NCBI GenBank assembly: GCA_921293015.1
Contig: OV121092.1
Location: 13,522,001-13,586,000 of the forward strand
Origin: Phorcus lineatus
Lineage: Eukaryota; Mollusca; Gastropoda; Trochida; Trochidae
Direction: 5' to 3'
DNA: 64,000 bases
Shown piece after piece: positions 30,513-44,200 of this stretch (positions are counted from its first letter, which is position 1; each line of letters opens with the position of its first letter). The position numbers were made by a program, and so were the translations under genes. Below the pieces are notes generated by a model. The model did no database searches. It saw only the letters and a list, made by a program, of their open reading frames with translations, and was not told the DNA's origin.

Positions 30513-31844
30513 TCCCAAAGCACCTATTGCCAATTGTCTCAACGAATCGAACCTGGACGATTCAAGAAGATAAATTTGGTCTCACTTCAGATCAACAAAT
30601 AAGACAACCCGCCTTAATTATGAAACCCGATTTTCCATAACATTAGTTAACACCTCTTTTTTCTCTTTTACTAAGTACTTGATGAAAGTTACATTTTTGT
30701 AACACTATCAGTTAGCGAGTTACAGGTAAACCTTTACTACTCGCGGGCCTATGTAAAATTTCGCCCATTTTAACGTGTAAAATTATAAACTAGTGTAAGA
30801 AACAATGAACCGGTATTGGACAAAACTAATTATACATTTTTCCTTATCAGGCGCAAAGGAAAACAATTTTTACTAATAAAGATCTCACATGACCAGATGT
30901 TTTGCGTATGACAAAGCTGATCTTTAACTTTGATGTGACTTTGAAATAATTTATGTGATCAAAGACTAACATTCTTATTAAAGTAATAATTAAATTGATG
31001 GTATTAAAACTATTTCATGCAATAAAGCAGGAAAAATCCAATTAAAGTTGCAGCGATTTTACAGTTCTATTTATTTACAATTGAATTAGGTCATTTTTTT
31101 TATACGTCTAAAAACATTGAGAAATAGCATAGCAAATAAGAATGATAAGTGTTTAGAGCACTAGAAACAGTTGACTGAATGTGTATTGTCGTTGGTGATA
31201 ATGGAAAGTTTCAAAGAAAAACAGTTAGCCATTATAGAATCATTATTTTCAAATCATACGAATTCATTAAATGCACAACCCCTTGTTGAAACGATAGCTA
31301 CTGAATACACAAACTGTATATATTTAATTAGTAAAGATGACAATTCTATTTTCGGTTAAGATGTGGTTATGCAATCTCCATAAAGGCATAACACTTTACA
31401 ATGGACAATTAGGTTAAGCGGTTTCACAGATGCATTAACTATGACATTCAATCCTACATTGGATCAGCCCCGTAAAAGATCATTATTAATATAACTTACA
31501 TGAGATATAGGTACATTTAACATAAACATTTCAAAATTAAACCCTGTAAAATTAAACCCATGTATGACAAATACTGGTTTTCAATGAAAATCTTAAAACA
31601 GCCTTATAAATGCACAGATCACTTCCAATATAGATAGATTCTACTTATATAACCTAACAAACACTATCAACTCCTAACTGCCCTCCTGGCTGTTTTATAT
31701 AAGTCTCCAAAATTACGTTTGACTATTTAACGCGCGCCACTGTCCAGTTTTCGATCATAATTGCGACGTTCTACCTTCATATTGTCACTGTACAAAACAA
31801 ATTAGCTTTAAAATGTTTCTTTTTGGTAACAGTCTATACTTCGC
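30513..31844. other. Intergenic, no gene seen
   Basis: AT-rich. Short frames such as the one at 31171-31359 show no recognisable content. Confidence 0.45.
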
Positions 31845-32570
31845 GATCACGGTGACGGTGACGGTGACAATGAACATCCCTGTTTCACACCCCTAGATAG
31901 TCTGAAACTTGAAGTTTGATACTAGCCGTTCACTCTTACTGAACACTGCACATCTGAGTTGGGAGATCTTATCGAGCCATATATTCTACCGTTTACTCCA
32001 GTCATACACAGTTTGTACCACATACACTCAAGACCCACATCATCAAAAGCTTTCCCGAGGTCAACGAATCCAGCATAAGTTGATTGATTTGACGTTCGCC
32101 TGTCCTGGACAAGTGAAAACGATGTGTATATATATTCGAGAAACTCCCTTCTTCTGCGAAATCCGGTATGTTCATCTTTCAATTTATCATTATTTTCCAG
32201 GAAATTTGACAGTCTCTGGTTCAAAATGTAGCAATACAGTTTGCATGGCACAGTTGACGGTTTTCTTAGGTCGGAACTCCCTGGTTTGATTATAGGGTGT
32301 ATAATACCATGTTTCCACTAGTTTGGGATGGTTCCATTTTCAAAACAATATTGGTGAATGCAGCAACTTTATACAGTTGGGATTTTTAAATGCTATTGAG
32401 GTTATTTCGTCGATACCCACTGCTTTATTTGTCACTGTATGGTTTACAGCTACTTTTACTTCTTCCAGTGTGATTTGCCTCCCAAGAGCAGAGATATATG
32501 TACGTACATCATCAACAGAGTCCGCAAGAGTGCTGACCTGGCTGCAGGAAGAATGAGCGTTTTAGCTTAG
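31845..32570 (-). pseudogene. LINE reverse transcriptase fragment, second family
   Basis: On the minus strand: VDDVRTYISALGRQITLEEV and AVGIDEITSIAFKN near 32380-32530, then LNQRLSNFLENNDKL, HTGFRR, STYAGFVDLGKAFDDV (motif A-like) and WYKLCMTGVNG at 31922-32251, then after a stop and frame change SRGVKQGCSLSP (motif B) near 31870. It ends in a GGTGAC hexanucleotide run (about 31850-31868), which repeats the last motif B codons. Several stops and frameshifts make it dead. It is distinct from the LINE at 21118-27745. Confidence 0.7.
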
Positions 32571-34184
32571 TCTCATACTTGATAAAACTTCAATAAACTA
32601 TAAATTGATGAAATGTAAATGATATCACCTTGAACTGTGCCATCCTACCAAAGTGTCTTATTTATTTATAAAAATAACGAGGAGTTATTTTGATTTATTA
32701 AATTAGTAAAATGATAAAAAATAAAATTGTGGTGATAAATGTGTTTAGATTATTGTCGATTGTCATTTGTTAAGTCATTGTAATGAATAGATATATTCTC
32801 TTACATTTGTATCATCTTGTGTTTCAATATCGATTTTTTTCTACCTACGAATTGGTGTTGGCCGAATGCTTATAATCACAGATTATGCCCATTGTTCCTA
32901 AAGTGCATTCGACTAAAAAATCCCTATGTGTCTCCCTTGTGATAAACATCACAGCTGTCTTCTTCCAGGTAAATAGTCAAGAAATGAAATAGACTATTTT
33001 AAAGGCTTGTGACCTTATACTTTTTATGTTCATTATTATATTTTACATTGTAAAAACTGTCTTAAAATGAGAATTTTGAATTTGAAATAGATTATTTTAT
33101 GACCCTTGACTTGCTCCACCTTACTTGATTTACAATCTTTTTATTAGCTGATCCAGGTTGATTACATATGTTCATTGCTTTGAATTGTGAATGTTGAGCT
33201 TTTACTCTGAAAAGTATTATCAAATAATTAATTTTTGTAATCGTAAAAATCTTTGAGTGATGAATTCTCTCATTCAAATTTAATTGGAAACCGAAAATTT
33301 CCGACTTTTTTCCGAATGTCGAACCGCCAAAAAATCCGAATGAAAGTACATTACATTGTTTTCAATTTTCCCTAGCTCGATATGATGGACAAAAATTAAA
33401 TCGTAAGCTATGGAGTTATCTTTTGTAAAGCAACCGCTGCATACTTCAACGTAATGCTAAGATGTGCCTGTGTGATTAACCTTGTTATATATTGTATATG
33501 ACCTGTATCAAATCTCTCAAAGTCAAAGAGCTTGTGGGTCAATTTGCACATTGGATAAAAATGACCCAATAAAATTTAATATCGCTACTAATGGGAATAG
33601 CCTTTAAAAAATTCAAAGGTGTCTTTCCCAAACTCTAAATCTAATCTGTTGGCAATTATCTGTGATGAAATATTTTATTCACCAAATTACAAATCATTCT
33701 TAAACATGATTTGTTGTCGTGAGATCATGCAAAAACACACTTTGGATTACTTCATTCCTTATTTTTTTCCTTTTGGATAAAATGAGTGTTATTCATTGTT
33801 AAAATTTAAAATCATAAGGAACCTTAATATTACCATCAGTAACATGGATAATGTATAGTCATATAATAACGAGATAATGGATGTATAAATAGGAATACCT
33901 TTTTTGAAAGGATTTTAAGTTTTTCTTTAGAAAAAGATTGCAATTGAATTTTCTTTTAATGAGATTTCCTAACTTTGTAAGAAAAATGTTTTACATTGTC
34001 TTCAATTTGTCCAAGGGAAATGTTGTTTTGATAGCCATAACTAAAGTCTAAGCAAACCTAAATGAATTATCCTTGCCTGGTTACATTTCAAATTTGACCG
34101 AAAAATACATCAGGTTTACAAAAAAGCTAATGTGGTAAAGTTAGGTGATTTGAGGTTCAATGCCCCTTTTTAAGAGTATTTAAC
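32571..34184. other. Intergenic, no gene seen
   Basis: AT-rich sequence with no conserved frame or repeat array recognised. Confidence 0.45.
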
Positions 34185-34447
34185 TTATGCCACGGCTGCT
34201 AGTATTATAGCAGGGAGAAAGCCCTCTCCAGTATGGTAACAATGCATTGCGAAGAAACTTGCGAGTATCAACTGGCGAACCATGGGTGGTACTGCGCTGA
34301 AATTAAGTGTAGCATTGATCCCTCACATATAGAATGTAAAACAGATCTCTACTGTAGACAAAAAGGCTGAGCCCCTGGCGGGATTTGAACCCGAAACCTC
34401 TTGATTCGAGGCCAAAAGCTAACCACTGGATTATCCTGCCACCAGCT
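34185..34447 (-). mobile_element. tRNA-derived SINE with intact head
   Basis: On the minus strand the head (34376-34447) looks like a tRNA: an A-box-like ATCCAGTGGTTAGC, an anticodon-arm-like CCTCGAATCAAGAGG and a B box GGTTCAAATCC, i.e. internal RNA polymerase III promoters. The acceptor stem does not pair and no tRNA 3' end is present, so it is not a tRNA gene. The body matches the headless copy at 8735-8950. The 3' GCGGCGTTAAAC tail seen in that copy is not clear here. Confidence 0.7.
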
Positions 34448-37400
34448 ATTTCGGTGCTCTTTTCAACCATAAGACAAAAGTCTAAATAACAACAAACGCA
34501 AAACTGTCATATATCATAAGTTTATGTGGGTTTAGGTCATATACAACAGATGTTAATTACATAATATATTTCCATAAAAAACAAGTCCTATGACTTGACA
34601 CTGTTTCACATATACATGATATCAACAAAGATACAAAATCCTTGTCCTGTAGTTTGATTATGCCGTAGGGGTATGAAAGACGCTTTCTGATAAACTGATG
34701 AAAACAAGCCACAAATTTGAGATGCCATTTGATTTTAAATTTACAGTGAACTTATAATAATTTGCAAAATAAAATGTCCTTTGAAAATTATGGTCCAAAC
34801 AATGTTACAAAATTTTCCTTTTAAGGTAATCAATTCTTTTTAAAAAAAACTTCAAAATAAGACAACATATATTGTTTTAAATTTCAAATTCAATCAGTTC
34901 CTTATATATTAAAATCATTCTTTTGAAATAACAATTGACTTCTAAGCTAGCGAGAAGATACATCTCTGAAGCATACATAAAATCACGATATTTATATTTT
35001 GTTAGTCCAAAGCTACCAGGTGACAATCTATTGTTAATCTGGCTAGTTATATTGGAAGACCTAAGTATATAAGCTAAAATGTACATAGCATATGTATAAA
35101 TGTTTAGTCTATATGAGTATGCATGATGAATTGTTTTAAAGATTTTGTGTAAATATATGCCATATTTGATGTTAATTAAGGAATTTTCTAGTTATATATT
35201 TCCATGTTATTGTTATCTTTGATATCTCGAGTATATCTTCATATATCTATTTCAAAAATGAATTTGAAAATGGTATGATTTTTTTGGAGTTAATTCATAA
35301 TTTTCCTCAATTTCATGTTCAAATTTTATCAAAATCAAATTATGTTTCAAATGTGAATCATAAAAAGAATTGCCTTCAACATTGAATTATTTACCAAGGA
35401 ATTTGTCAAAGATTCAGGATTCATTTATCATTCAACAGCGAAAATGTTTGATTTAATTACTTATAAAAATACCAAGGAAAATTTGTTTGTACATCAATTC
35501 CATAGTGTGTCTGCAACTTATTGCACTGCTCTTAGAATATCAAAGAAATGTTGTTTACATACATCACATACAAAATAAACAAAAGATAACATACAAACCA
35601 CTTTCACAAAAAAATTCTTTCAACTTCAATAATGTAAAATTAATAACACAAATAAACTTGTATTAAAAATTGTTTTTATATGCTTTATTTCTTTCTTATT
35701 CGTAATTAGTTGTGCACGAAACAGAACAGAGAGCATTTAGATAGATAATTTCTCAATGATATTCATGGTTTCCAGATTTCCAGCTTTGGGAAACAACTCT
35801 TAATTTTCAAATTTAAATTTTTTAGAAGGGGGATGGTTCTGCATCTTATTCTTACTTAAGGGTGACAATTAAGTAGGAGGTACTTATAATATTGATTTGC
35901 TTTTAAATCTAAAAGTCATCTATTGAAGTTACTAACTGAACAAAGAGAAAAGCTATCGCAAAATGGACACCTTTTATTCACATCACAATTTATCTATACT
36001 TATATGTGAATTTTTATTCACAATAGCATTTTCAGCTAGACTGGTAACAAAAGCGCCAAAATTAACAAACAAAACAGACATTGCTGTAGTGAAGAAAAGC
36101 AAAAATTTTTGCTTGAATGTTTTCAAAATTCATATGATGAAAAATACAAAATGAAACCATGATTCAGAAACTCAAAATATTTGCTTGTTGGTAATAAACT
36201 GAATCAACTGACAAATACAGTTATAAATGCTGTATAAAAAACAAAGAAATAAGACTACTTGCCAAAATTAGTTTCGGTAGAACTTTCCCTATTGTGAATG
36301 TTGAATAAAGAAAACTGGACTTTTCAGTTAATTCAAAATAGCACATAAGAAAGGAAAAACACAAGTTCTTTCTTATTAAAAGAATTCCTTTTTAATTACA
36401 TATTCAAATTAATCTGGATTCATAATGCAAGAAAGTAAAATCTTTAATGCTGAATGAGTGATTAAGCCAAATGAAACCTTACAAATCCTATTTCTATACA
36501 TACTTCTTGTAAACTAACCTTCAACTAATTTGAAGTTGAATATATTCTTGATGATCAAATTGGTGTTGATTTTGATATTGATATCCTTCTGTGAAGATTA
36601 GATCAAGACAACGAAAGACAAACTAAATTTTCATTGAACCACCTCAAGATTATCACTAATGTCGTCTAGTATTGCCATAGTATTATCAGTGATATACATC
36701 TAAAGTCTACCAATATATGATTATTTTCCAATTACATGTAGTACAAAGTGAAAGTTATCCACAGGATACATAGCCATATTGAGGATTCAGTGATCTTGAG
36801 TGTAATTTATATACACAGCCAAGAACACCAGCCAACATTTCAAATCCACTTTTACCCGCCTTACCTTACGAAAAACAGCCATCACTGTGCCTAATCTATG
36901 TAATACCACTACAATGCTCAAAATCTTTGAGGGCATTTCTCTTGTTTCAATGTCTCCTGATATGATCACATAAAACACTTCCTGTCTCATGCAGAAGTCT
37001 TGACATGAAACTTCCATGACCATCATATAATGTCTTTGAGTACTGCAGAAATTCTGTGCCATCTGCAGTCACAATTAGAAATCCTTTTTCCATCTTAGCA
37101 ACTACAATCATTCTTGCTGCTTCTCTTCTAAATCAAAATCAACATCATTATTGCCACTGGCAAATTCTATGGTTGCCAGCAACACATTCTTGAATTGGTG
37201 TTACTAGCAGCCACCTTGATTCTCTGGACAATTTTGATGTTCTCCCCACCATGTGTTTCATCTCAATCCGTAGCTTCTCTTCAAGTTAACATCTGCTGTT
37301 TCTATTTGGACATCTGAATTAAGCTGCAGAACTGTTCTTAGTCAAAGGGAGAGAACTCTATTTTGTCAATCTGAAATTTTGCCAACAGTATAGTGCACCT

Positions 37401-37520
37401 CAATTGCCATCTGGTCGTTAATGGAATATATAAGTACCAGTAGCAACAACTATTCATCGTCATTAGCAACAGCTTTGTTACTGGTTATAAGAGATATGTA
37501 GAAAAATACTTCATCTTCCA
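34448..37520. other. Intergenic or 3' UTR of the COBL-like gene
   Basis: AT-rich without a supported gene. On the minus strand the first AATAAA after the COBL stop is at 36013-36018, with ATTAAA variants near 36390, so the 3' UTR could be up to about 2.2 kb. This is only a motif-based guess. Confidence 0.35.
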
Positions 37521-37699
37521 ACCTCAAGGAACAAGAACTTGAAAAACCATAAGCATCACCATTGGCAACAGCCAGAGCAACATTTGAGTAACCAAAGGTA
37601 ATATATAAAGACATCTTGCAACAACATCATTCATAACAGCATTGGTTTCAAGAGAATCATCAGTGGGAAAGTAACAAATCAAGTGAAGATGAAAAATCA

Positions 37700-37970
37700 T
37701 TTGACCTGCAAGAGAAACATCAGCTTCAACAACAGAGGCAACATCATTTGCATCTGAAATTTCAAAAGCATTTAACAGCAGATGCAACAGCAACACAAGC
37801 AGCTGCAGCAACATCAATTGCACCTGCCATTGCAATATTAACCACAACAGCAGATAATGCAATACCAAAGTCAACTGCAACATCAGCAGCAGATGTAATA
37901 TCAACACCAGCAGCTGCAACAGCAACATCAACATCAACTGCATACTAGCTGCTCCAGCAATATCAGCTGC
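37700..37970. repeat. CAG/CAA/CATCA-rich trinucleotide tract
   Basis: The plus strand is rich in GCAACA, CAGCAG and ATCAGCAGATG words with a loose period of three. Frames on both strands are open because of composition (poly-Leu on one, Ala/Thr on the other). It lies just downstream of the COBL stop, so it may be within the 3' UTR. Confidence 0.65.
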
Positions 37971-38182
37971 AAAAGCACAGCACTGTCCATAATGCCTTGT
38001 AAGAGTTTGGTCCATATGGATGAAGGTCTGTGCACCATATTGTTTCATGAAGAGCCAATCAGAAAAGTCTGTGCTTCATAGTACTGATTACTTCCCTTCC
38101 TATCACATGCATACATGTTGTGGGTATCCGAGTAGTAGCAAAATAGAATATTTTTGTTGACCTTTGTAATGAACCGTTATTT

Positions 38183-38224
38183 TCATGATGAACCTGCATG
38201 CCAGTGTGTTTTCTGAATAGGAAC
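38183..38224 (-). CDS. COBL: COBL last coding exon (42 bp)
   Basis: The acceptor is CTATATTTCAG|GTTCCT in phase 0. It encodes VPIQKTHWHAGSS and a TGA stop (38183-38185). The first Val completes the LKKV of the WH2 motif, supporting this exon although it is very short. Confidence 0.72.
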   Translation of the reverse strand, partial: VPIQKTHWHAGSS

Positions 38225-41200
38225 CTGAAATATAGAGGTATAGAATACAATAGTAACATGACTAAGACTAAGGCAACAGATTAATTTCACAAATAGAAAT
38301 TGTATTCTTTCACACAGAAGAATTAGTCGCCAGCAGCTGCTGTTTCTATTGTTGTTTACCAGTTTTAAATTTCATTTAAAGATATCACCATTTAAATGGC
38401 AAAAACATAATGAAATAAAAAACCAACCTTCTTCAAACCACCTCTTTCACTAAAGCTCCTAATAGCAATCATCAGTTCTTCCCGAGGGTCAAGCTTTCTC
38501 TCAAATCGGGGGTCATTCTTCCTGGCTGGTCGATCAGACGCCTTTTTTAGTCCTGCTGTTGGTGCAAGCGGTTCAGAAGGAACAGCAGGTGGGGGAGGTG
38601 GAGCAGGAACAGCATTAGTTCCTGATCCACCTGAAGGTCTGGAAGATGCTGCAATAACTGTTGCTGATACTGGGTTTACTGTGGCCTGGGTTGAAGCTGC
38701 ATTGGAAGAGCCCAGGGATGAAGATGATAGGTTCATGGATGCACTGGAAGTGTTTGCAGATGCTTCACCTCTGTTCTTTTGCTGCAAAGAAAGAGCATCC
38801 ATGCTCTTCTGGAGCTGTGCCATCATTTGTTGCTGCATCTGCATCTGCAACTGCATCTGCTGTGCTTGCATCTGCTGCATGTTCTGGACCTCTGGGTCTA
38901 TGTTCTGGGCAGTCAGAAGTTTCTGGTTCTGCTCAAGCTGCTGCTGCCACATTGTAAACTGTTGCTGGAGAAGGTCATACTGGGCATGAAGAGCTGCCTG
39001 TTGCTTCTTGAGGTCCTCATCCTCATCCAATTCTGAAGACTCTGATGTTGCTGATGTGTCACCTTCAGTTATATACACTGGCTTGGCCTGAACAACCTCA
39101 CTGTATTCCTCATCTAGGAACCTCTTTCTCATCTCTTGGTCTGAATCTGTTACTTTTGAGGTGTCCTGTTTTATGTTATCCAAATACTCATCATCTGACT
39201 TCCTCAACACACTTGTTCTCATGGCTGGTAGAGCAATCATGGAAATAGACTTCTCTTCAAGAACATTGTCAATCTCACCTTCAGAGCTTGGCTGAAAGCT
39301 TAGCTCCGAACACCTAGATCTTACATTGTCCTCTTGTTCTGAGTTAGTGAAACTATCGTCTTGAGAATAGCTTGAGTGGAAACTTGTTGCTGTATTGTCT
39401 GACTGGTAAATTTGAGTCACAAGACCAGTATCCAACGAGGTTGGCCTCTTGGCAGGTTGCACATGTGATCTTCTCACTCTGCTGTCATCAAAAAATTTAA
39501 TTTTCGCGAGTTCTTCTTTTGTAATCACAAACTCCTCTTTTACTCTTGGAGGCTTTGGTTTTTCAACAACCTGGGATTTAGCTTCTGATTTGCTATTGAT
39601 ATCAAAAGTACTGTAAACAAGGTTTTGATCTGTTGTTCTAGATCGAGGTGAATCCGGCATAACCTGATGCTCTTTTGGGGTTTTGTAATCAGGGATTTTG
39701 TAAGCACCTCCAAAAGTGTAACTGCTTGAGGAAGGCATTGTGACAACAATTTCTTCGACAGATTCACGATATTCTTCTTCTTCCTCGTCATCGTCTTCAG
39801 CCTCATTTCTGAACTCAGGAGGAGGAGGAAGAGTATCAACAGGAACATCGATTTCAGAAACTGCATTATTGGCCGACTTTTCACGACGTAGCTCAATCGA
39901 GTCACGTCTGAGGTTAAGACGAGGATGGTCTGGGATGTCATCATAACTGCTCTCAAGTCCTCCACTGGCGTCTGTTGAACCTTCTCGAGATCGTTCGTCT
40001 TCAAACTTCTGGACAGATCCAGAGTCAGATGAAAGTGAGTCAAGTTTAAGGTGATACGGCTTCTGATCATGTTCATGTCGAATCACAGAACCTGTTTCTG
40101 AGTTGCTTTCTGTATCCGGGAGAGAGATACTGGTCGCATCGGACACTTCTGAATCAGCTTTCTCTGTCAAATGGCTCATCTTCTCCACAAACATTGCCAT
40201 CTCATTCTTGTAGCCTGATTCCATCTGGAGGTCAGATTCTGTGAAAATATGCAATGTCGGCATTTAGAAAAAGAGTCAAAACTAATTTGTTTGATAAATA
40301 TGTGTAATATTACATATGTACATGAACAAATATCCCTTAGTGTCATCATCAAACAACCTTTCTAAATAAACACTGATAGAGATATACAATCATAAAGAAA
40401 TTAATATAAAACAAGTTTGTCAATGATTAAGAAATATAAATTAGGGTACAGAAAAAAATAAAATGGATAATTTAGCTTAAATGTGAAATAAATTCTTTAG
40501 AAATATTTTACTGTATTTTTATAGAGAGGTGATGAACACCAGTTGATTTTTACTATTTTGAAAGAAAGGAGGAGGATGAAAACATTTTCATTCCAAAATA
40601 TCGAGGTTTTAAAAAAACTTAGTTGAATAGTTATCCTGAAATTGAACACATTCGAAATTAATAGAACTACAAATGCATATTAAACCAAATAAAATGTGTA
40701 TAAATATGTTCTAAAAATTTATAAACCTGAAATGCATAATGCACAATGCAAAGGATAGAAAAAATTGGCAATAAAATAACTTTGTAAAGTTTACCATTTC
40801 ATGCTGTACAAGTTCATTCAAAGATATAAAAGCAAAATGAGAGTGGAATTACATTCTGTAACATTTCATAGCAATCAACAATTCCAAAGCATCTAAACCA
40901 CATAATCAGATAATACAAACATTTTTCTACTAAATGCATCTATATGCATTCTAAAGCAAACCACAGATGCAAAGAAAATACAAAAATGCATACATCCCAA
41001 TGTAATATTTACAATTGTAAATTGTATCATTTCATATTTGACAAAATTATAAAGCAGAAATTAATAAATAATAACTTACATTTACCTTAATTAATTTTTC
41101 AGAACCAATTTTTTATTTTAAAAATTTCAAATCTACACTGTGAAATCTAGTCCTGAACTAAACAAAGCACTACAGTGACTGAGTTTAATGAAATGTGAAT

Positions 41201-44200
41201 TTGAAAATCAAAATCAAAATATAAGATCTCTACTTTCATAAATTGTAATCAGATCCAAAGATTAAAATGGAATATTTTAAAGTTCAAATCCAATCAATGA
41301 AATAGATTTTAAGAGATAAGAAACTTTATTCATTTCCAAAAGATTTAAAGCGAGACTGCATCCACAATAGAAATGAGATTCATTGTTATCAACCCAGGCT
41401 AATTAACTTTCCTGTTATCGAGCCACGCTACTGCAATTAATTAGCCTGGGTCGCTATTATTGAGTCTCCTTTCTATTATGGACCCAGTCTCTGTTTAAAA
41501 GTTTGAAAGATACTGAAAGACTATAGTAGCAAGAAGAAAAAAAGCAAGATGGAAACACACAAGGGAGATAACTCTAGCCACAAACAAACAAAGTGCAAAC
41601 TAGTCAGGCCATAAGCAGAGTGACACCTAGTGGTCGAATAGGGAACTACCTTGCTCTTCATTTTCTAGGGCTTCCGTTGCCATGGCGATTGTTTGTTCAA
41701 AAGCCAAGTTTAAATCCTCGATTGTATTTACAGAAGTTATACTGCTGTGGCTATTGGTCCGTGAATGGGCTGAATAGGGAGTTATAATTGCGAAATCAGA
41801 AGGGATAGAGCTAGACAATTTATACATGCGGGGTATGAAGGTCTAAAGATGCATATCCAAATTTTTATTAAAATGTGAAAAAAGGTTGAAGATACTAATA
41901 TTTCTTAAAGAAATTTACCTAAATTTTTATGTGCAAATTGATTGTTATCATAACTATAGATTTATTTAAACTTTAGAAAATTGGAATAAACTAAATTGTA
42001 TAAAGTAATTCTTGAGTTCTTTACTTTTGGATTAATTTCTGCCATAAAAATCTTACGGGAAATTTAAAAGAACCTAAGATTGCTGCATTTGGATATTCAT
42101 CTTGAAGCCCTAATTTTGCCCAAAATTGAAAGAATAGATCAATGTAAAATTATTAAAGATTATGATTTTTTAGGGGAAGCTATTAAAACTTATATCTACC
42201 ATTTGGGAAATGTAAATATCATTTAAATCACTTCTCCAAATTATACAATAAATCATAAGCTAACAAAACATAAAGCATGCAGGGGATCCAAAACAGAATC
42301 AAAATTATCTTAATTTGTAAAACCACACCCAATTGATAGGACAAATATATTGTCTTGATTTAAATTCAAAACTTAGAGATACCAAGGCAAAAATATCTGA
42401 ATTTTATGAAGAAAAGAATTCTTTAAAAACAATGAAATCAATTCTGAAAAAAAATAAATTATTTTTAATTTAATTTTGAAAATTATGATTTAACAGGAAA
42501 ACATATAGCATAGCATGATTCTTACCAGCTCGGGGAGAACTCTTAACACTGCATGCTCCAAGAGAAGCATTATCGTTGACCTCAGTTCCGACGTCTACCG
42601 TTTCGGCTTCTGGGGTTTGAGGGGGCGGGGGTTCAACAGGAGGGGGTGGGGCTATGAAAGTGGGCGGTGGCTTTGCGTGTTCTATATTATCGATATCCTC
42701 ACTGGCGATTGATTGGTCTTCCACCATCATCATTAGGCCATCAATCGTGTCGTTAATATCAAAACTCTCTTCTTCGTCGTTGTCAAAATCATCGTGAAGG
42801 GTGATAGTTTTAAGTTCAGTGGTGTCATTAGATGAAAGTTGTGAAGCTGAAAAATGAGATATGGGAATTATGATGTTATATATTATTATGATAGCAGAAC
42901 CTGATATCTCTGAAAAAAGATTGACATATTTCAAATTAGTGAGATCATATCAATTCGAAAAATTCTATCAAAACATGAATTATGCATTTTAATTTTAAAT
43001 CAACAACTAAGTTGCGCTGTTACAATTCTAGCATGAAAATGGATTCAAAAAACTTTTAATCCAATTTACAAACTGAGCAACTAACAAATTATCCATTAAT
43101 TTTTACCAGTAGATAAAAAACATACATGTATGTAAAATCGAAGAACATCACTAACTTCAGTATTTTTATGAGAACATCAAACCTAATTAGTACAGTACTA
43201 TAAGATAAATGCTAAAGTTTAAGGGTTAACATTATGAATATAAAAAATTCTACAAAATCGAAAAAGTCAAACTATAACTAAAATGCTAATGAATGAAATC
43301 TACAAAATGTTTTCAAAATTAGTCATGCAGTCTCAAATCTAAACTATACTTTAAAAAGTCAATTAATTATAAATTTCATAAGTAAGACATTCATTAACAT
43401 AATTTTGTATGCAAGACATTCATTTTCATAAACATTCATTTGCATACAATTTATATCATTTGCATAATATTTGCATATGACCTATTCTGTTGCACAATTT
43501 TTGCACACGACTCATTGAATAACTTTGTACATAAGCAAACCTCAAATTCATTTTCATATTCAAGACAAACCAATCACAACTTACATTCAACTGTTGCATT
43601 GTGGGATTTTTCCGGGGATGAGGTATCGAGGGCGAGGTCCTGAGAAGCTTCGGGGGAGTGACTAGGAGGGGAGGCGGAGGGGGGAGGTTTCGCTTCACCG
43701 CCGACTGGGGGAGATGGATATAAGAATATATAGTGCAGGCATAACAGGGGTTGTAAAACAGTGGCATAAATGTTGGATAAGAACATTTGGAAATCCAAAA
43801 TTTTCAAACAGAGTAACCTATATTAATAATTGTGGAGGAGGGAGATGTTTTTTTAGTAGTAGCACATAACTGTTCTAGGGTAAAGGTGGGGGATGGGAGA
43901 GTTGGGATGTTTGTAACCCTCAACTCCCCAAATTCTACTTGTTCCACTACTAGCATAGCTGTCAATCCAGTTAGACTAATTACATTCATGCATTTCAAAA
44001 GAAGCAATAATTATTTCCATTGATCTTAAAGCAAATTATTACGCGTCCTGATCTTTCACTTAGATGTTCCTTGAAAGCATAACCTAAGGAACTGAATAAC
44101 CCCTGAAAAATCTCTATAATAATTAACGTGTCCCTCTTGTAACTTTGTCAATCAAAAAGTTTGCTCTATTTCAGCAGCTAGTAACATTATCTTTATTTCA

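Noticed and set aside
34376..34447. tRNA gene
   Set aside because: The acceptor stem does not pair and the segment continues into a SINE body shared with 8735-8950.
37524..38048. 174-codon Leu-rich minus-strand frame
   Set aside because: It is a composition effect of CAG/CAA trinucleotides, has no domain, and follows the COBL stop codon.
38661..39248. Plus-strand frames of 67-102 codons rich in Leu, Cys and Trp
   Set aside because: They are antisense to the Gln-rich COBL exon 8.
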